From Sphingobacterium sp. UGAL515B_05 (GTDB lineage: Bacteria > Bacteroidota > Bacteroidia > Sphingobacteriales > Sphingobacteriaceae), in NCBI RefSeq assembly GCF_033097525.1, contig NZ_CP109907.1:1364001-1428000 (forward strand): a DNA stretch of 64,000 nt, read 5' to 3'. Under the pieces are notes generated by a model. The model was not told where the DNA came from, did not search any database, and saw only the letters and a list, made by a program, of their open reading frames with translations. The position numbers and the translations under genes are program-made. Position 1 is the stretch's first letter. Each line of letters opens with the position of its first letter. Shown here one piece after another: positions 63,570-64,000 of this stretch.

Positions 63570-64000
63570 TTAGTTAGAAACACTCTCAACAGTGAACATC
63601 CCAGCTGTATCACTGCTACCGTTACCACCAAGATTATCAACAAACTTCACCATTTCCACTGCCGAATGAATATTAGGCACAGCATTGTTAGCACCCAATG
63701 TAATGGTATTCGTCTTCCCGCTTAAGAGCTTATCAAAATCCGCCCTGATATTAATCTGTGGTACACTTTTTCCAACAGTAACTAAGGAAGGTAAATTCAA
63801 GGTAATATCCCGATAAGCATCTACCCCCTGTTTATAGGTGGATTCATCACCATTTGTTCCGCTGATCGTACTTCCTGTGTGAATAGACAACTCTTTATGA
63901 TCAGCACCATAAAAGCCTTCCAATTTCGTAAATCGGTAACCTGTTCCCCATTCCCAGTGCATTTTAGTATCGTTGGCCCCAGCTGTTGCATAGAAAACCG
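63570..64000 (-). CDS. MbnP-like protein, 5' end beyond the window
   Basis: The last ~142 residues of a larger protein; its reading frame is open through base 64000. The visible part has the MbnP pattern: FYATAGANDTKMHWEWGTGYRFTKLEGFYG, then DITLNLPSLVTVGKSVPQINIRADFDKLL and IHSAVEMVKFVDNLGG. MbnP proteins bind copper and have a Trp modified by MbnH. A di-haem partner gene follows in the same direction. The signal peptide and start are not visible. Confidence 0.8.
   Translation of the reverse strand, partial: VFYATAGANDTKMHWEWGTGYRFTKLEGFYGADHKELSIHTGSTISGTNGDESTYKQGVDAYRDITLNLPSLVTVGKSVPQINIRADFDKLLSGKTNTITLGANNAVPNIHSAVEMVKFVDNLGGNGSSDTAGMFTVESVSN

Overview
The window reads as chromosomal DNA from a member of the Bacteroidota, most likely a Sphingobacteriaceae genome such as Sphingobacterium. 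The grounds are a fused lpxC/fabZ gene, a PorX-type response regulator (receiver plus PglZ domain), Bacteroidota-type promoters (TAnnTTTG at -7, TTG or TTTG near -33), almost no Shine-Dalgarno sites, many signal-peptide lipoproteins, and a urease operon. Genes are dense on both strands. I see no rRNA, tRNA, CRISPR array, prophage or insertion sequence.

Layout. 1-5.3 kb: minus-strand operon miaB, sigma-54 activator, lptE, TPR protein, secG. 5.3-12.8 kb: OmpA-like lipoprotein, small unknowns, rlmD, a TetR regulator, pheS, ssb, mutY. 12.8-20 kb: a complete urease operon in the order porin, ureA, ureB, ureC, ureE, ureF, ureG, ureD, plus a second ureE. UreC carries a Tat-like N-terminal extension. 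20-22.2 kb: a histidine kinase/response regulator pair. 22.4-24.3 kb: a WG-repeat protein and a small membrane protein. 24.3-27.6 kb: a sulfur operon (split YeeE/YedE transporter, TauE/SafE, CstB-like persulfide dioxygenase-rhodanese) behind a Crp/Fnr-like operator. 27.7-35 kb: membrane protein, M1 metallopeptidase, Tat-exported GH43-like protein, hemW, long-form GAPDH. 35-38.4 kb: Kdo transferase, UDP-glucuronate decarboxylase-like protein, galE. 38.4-40.2 kb: a TPR/HTH regulator interrupted by one in-frame amber codon. 40.4-47.5 kb: 5-formyl-THF cyclo-ligase, efp, and the lipid A block (HD protein, lpxD, lpxC/fabZ, lpxA, ABC ATPase). 47.7-55 kb: porX, tsaE, ABC ATPase, esterase, alanine dehydrogenase, CapD-like dehydratase. 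55-62.4 kb: TPR protein, ribH, ytxJ, isoaspartyl peptidase, an S4/Hsp15-like protein, dapD, tsaC-like, DUF4920, folP. 62.4-64 kb: a di-haem MauG/MbnH-like lipoprotein next to an MbnP-like protein that runs off the window.

How the parts connect. Outer-envelope functions recur: LptE, lipid A synthesis, Kdo transfer, sugar-nucleotide conversion, porin and OmpA-like lipoprotein, and PorX for type IX secretion. The urease block has every structural and accessory gene needed for nickel enzyme assembly, plus an outer-membrane channel. If the UreC extension is a working Tat signal, the assembled enzyme could be periplasmic. The sulfur operon would import or export sulfur anions and oxidise persulfides. 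Regulatory features include perfect dyads overlapping the pheS and dapD promoters, a dyad upstream of miaB, and a group of genes whose -7 box lies only 4-8 nt before the ATG, which predicts leaderless or nearly leaderless mRNAs.
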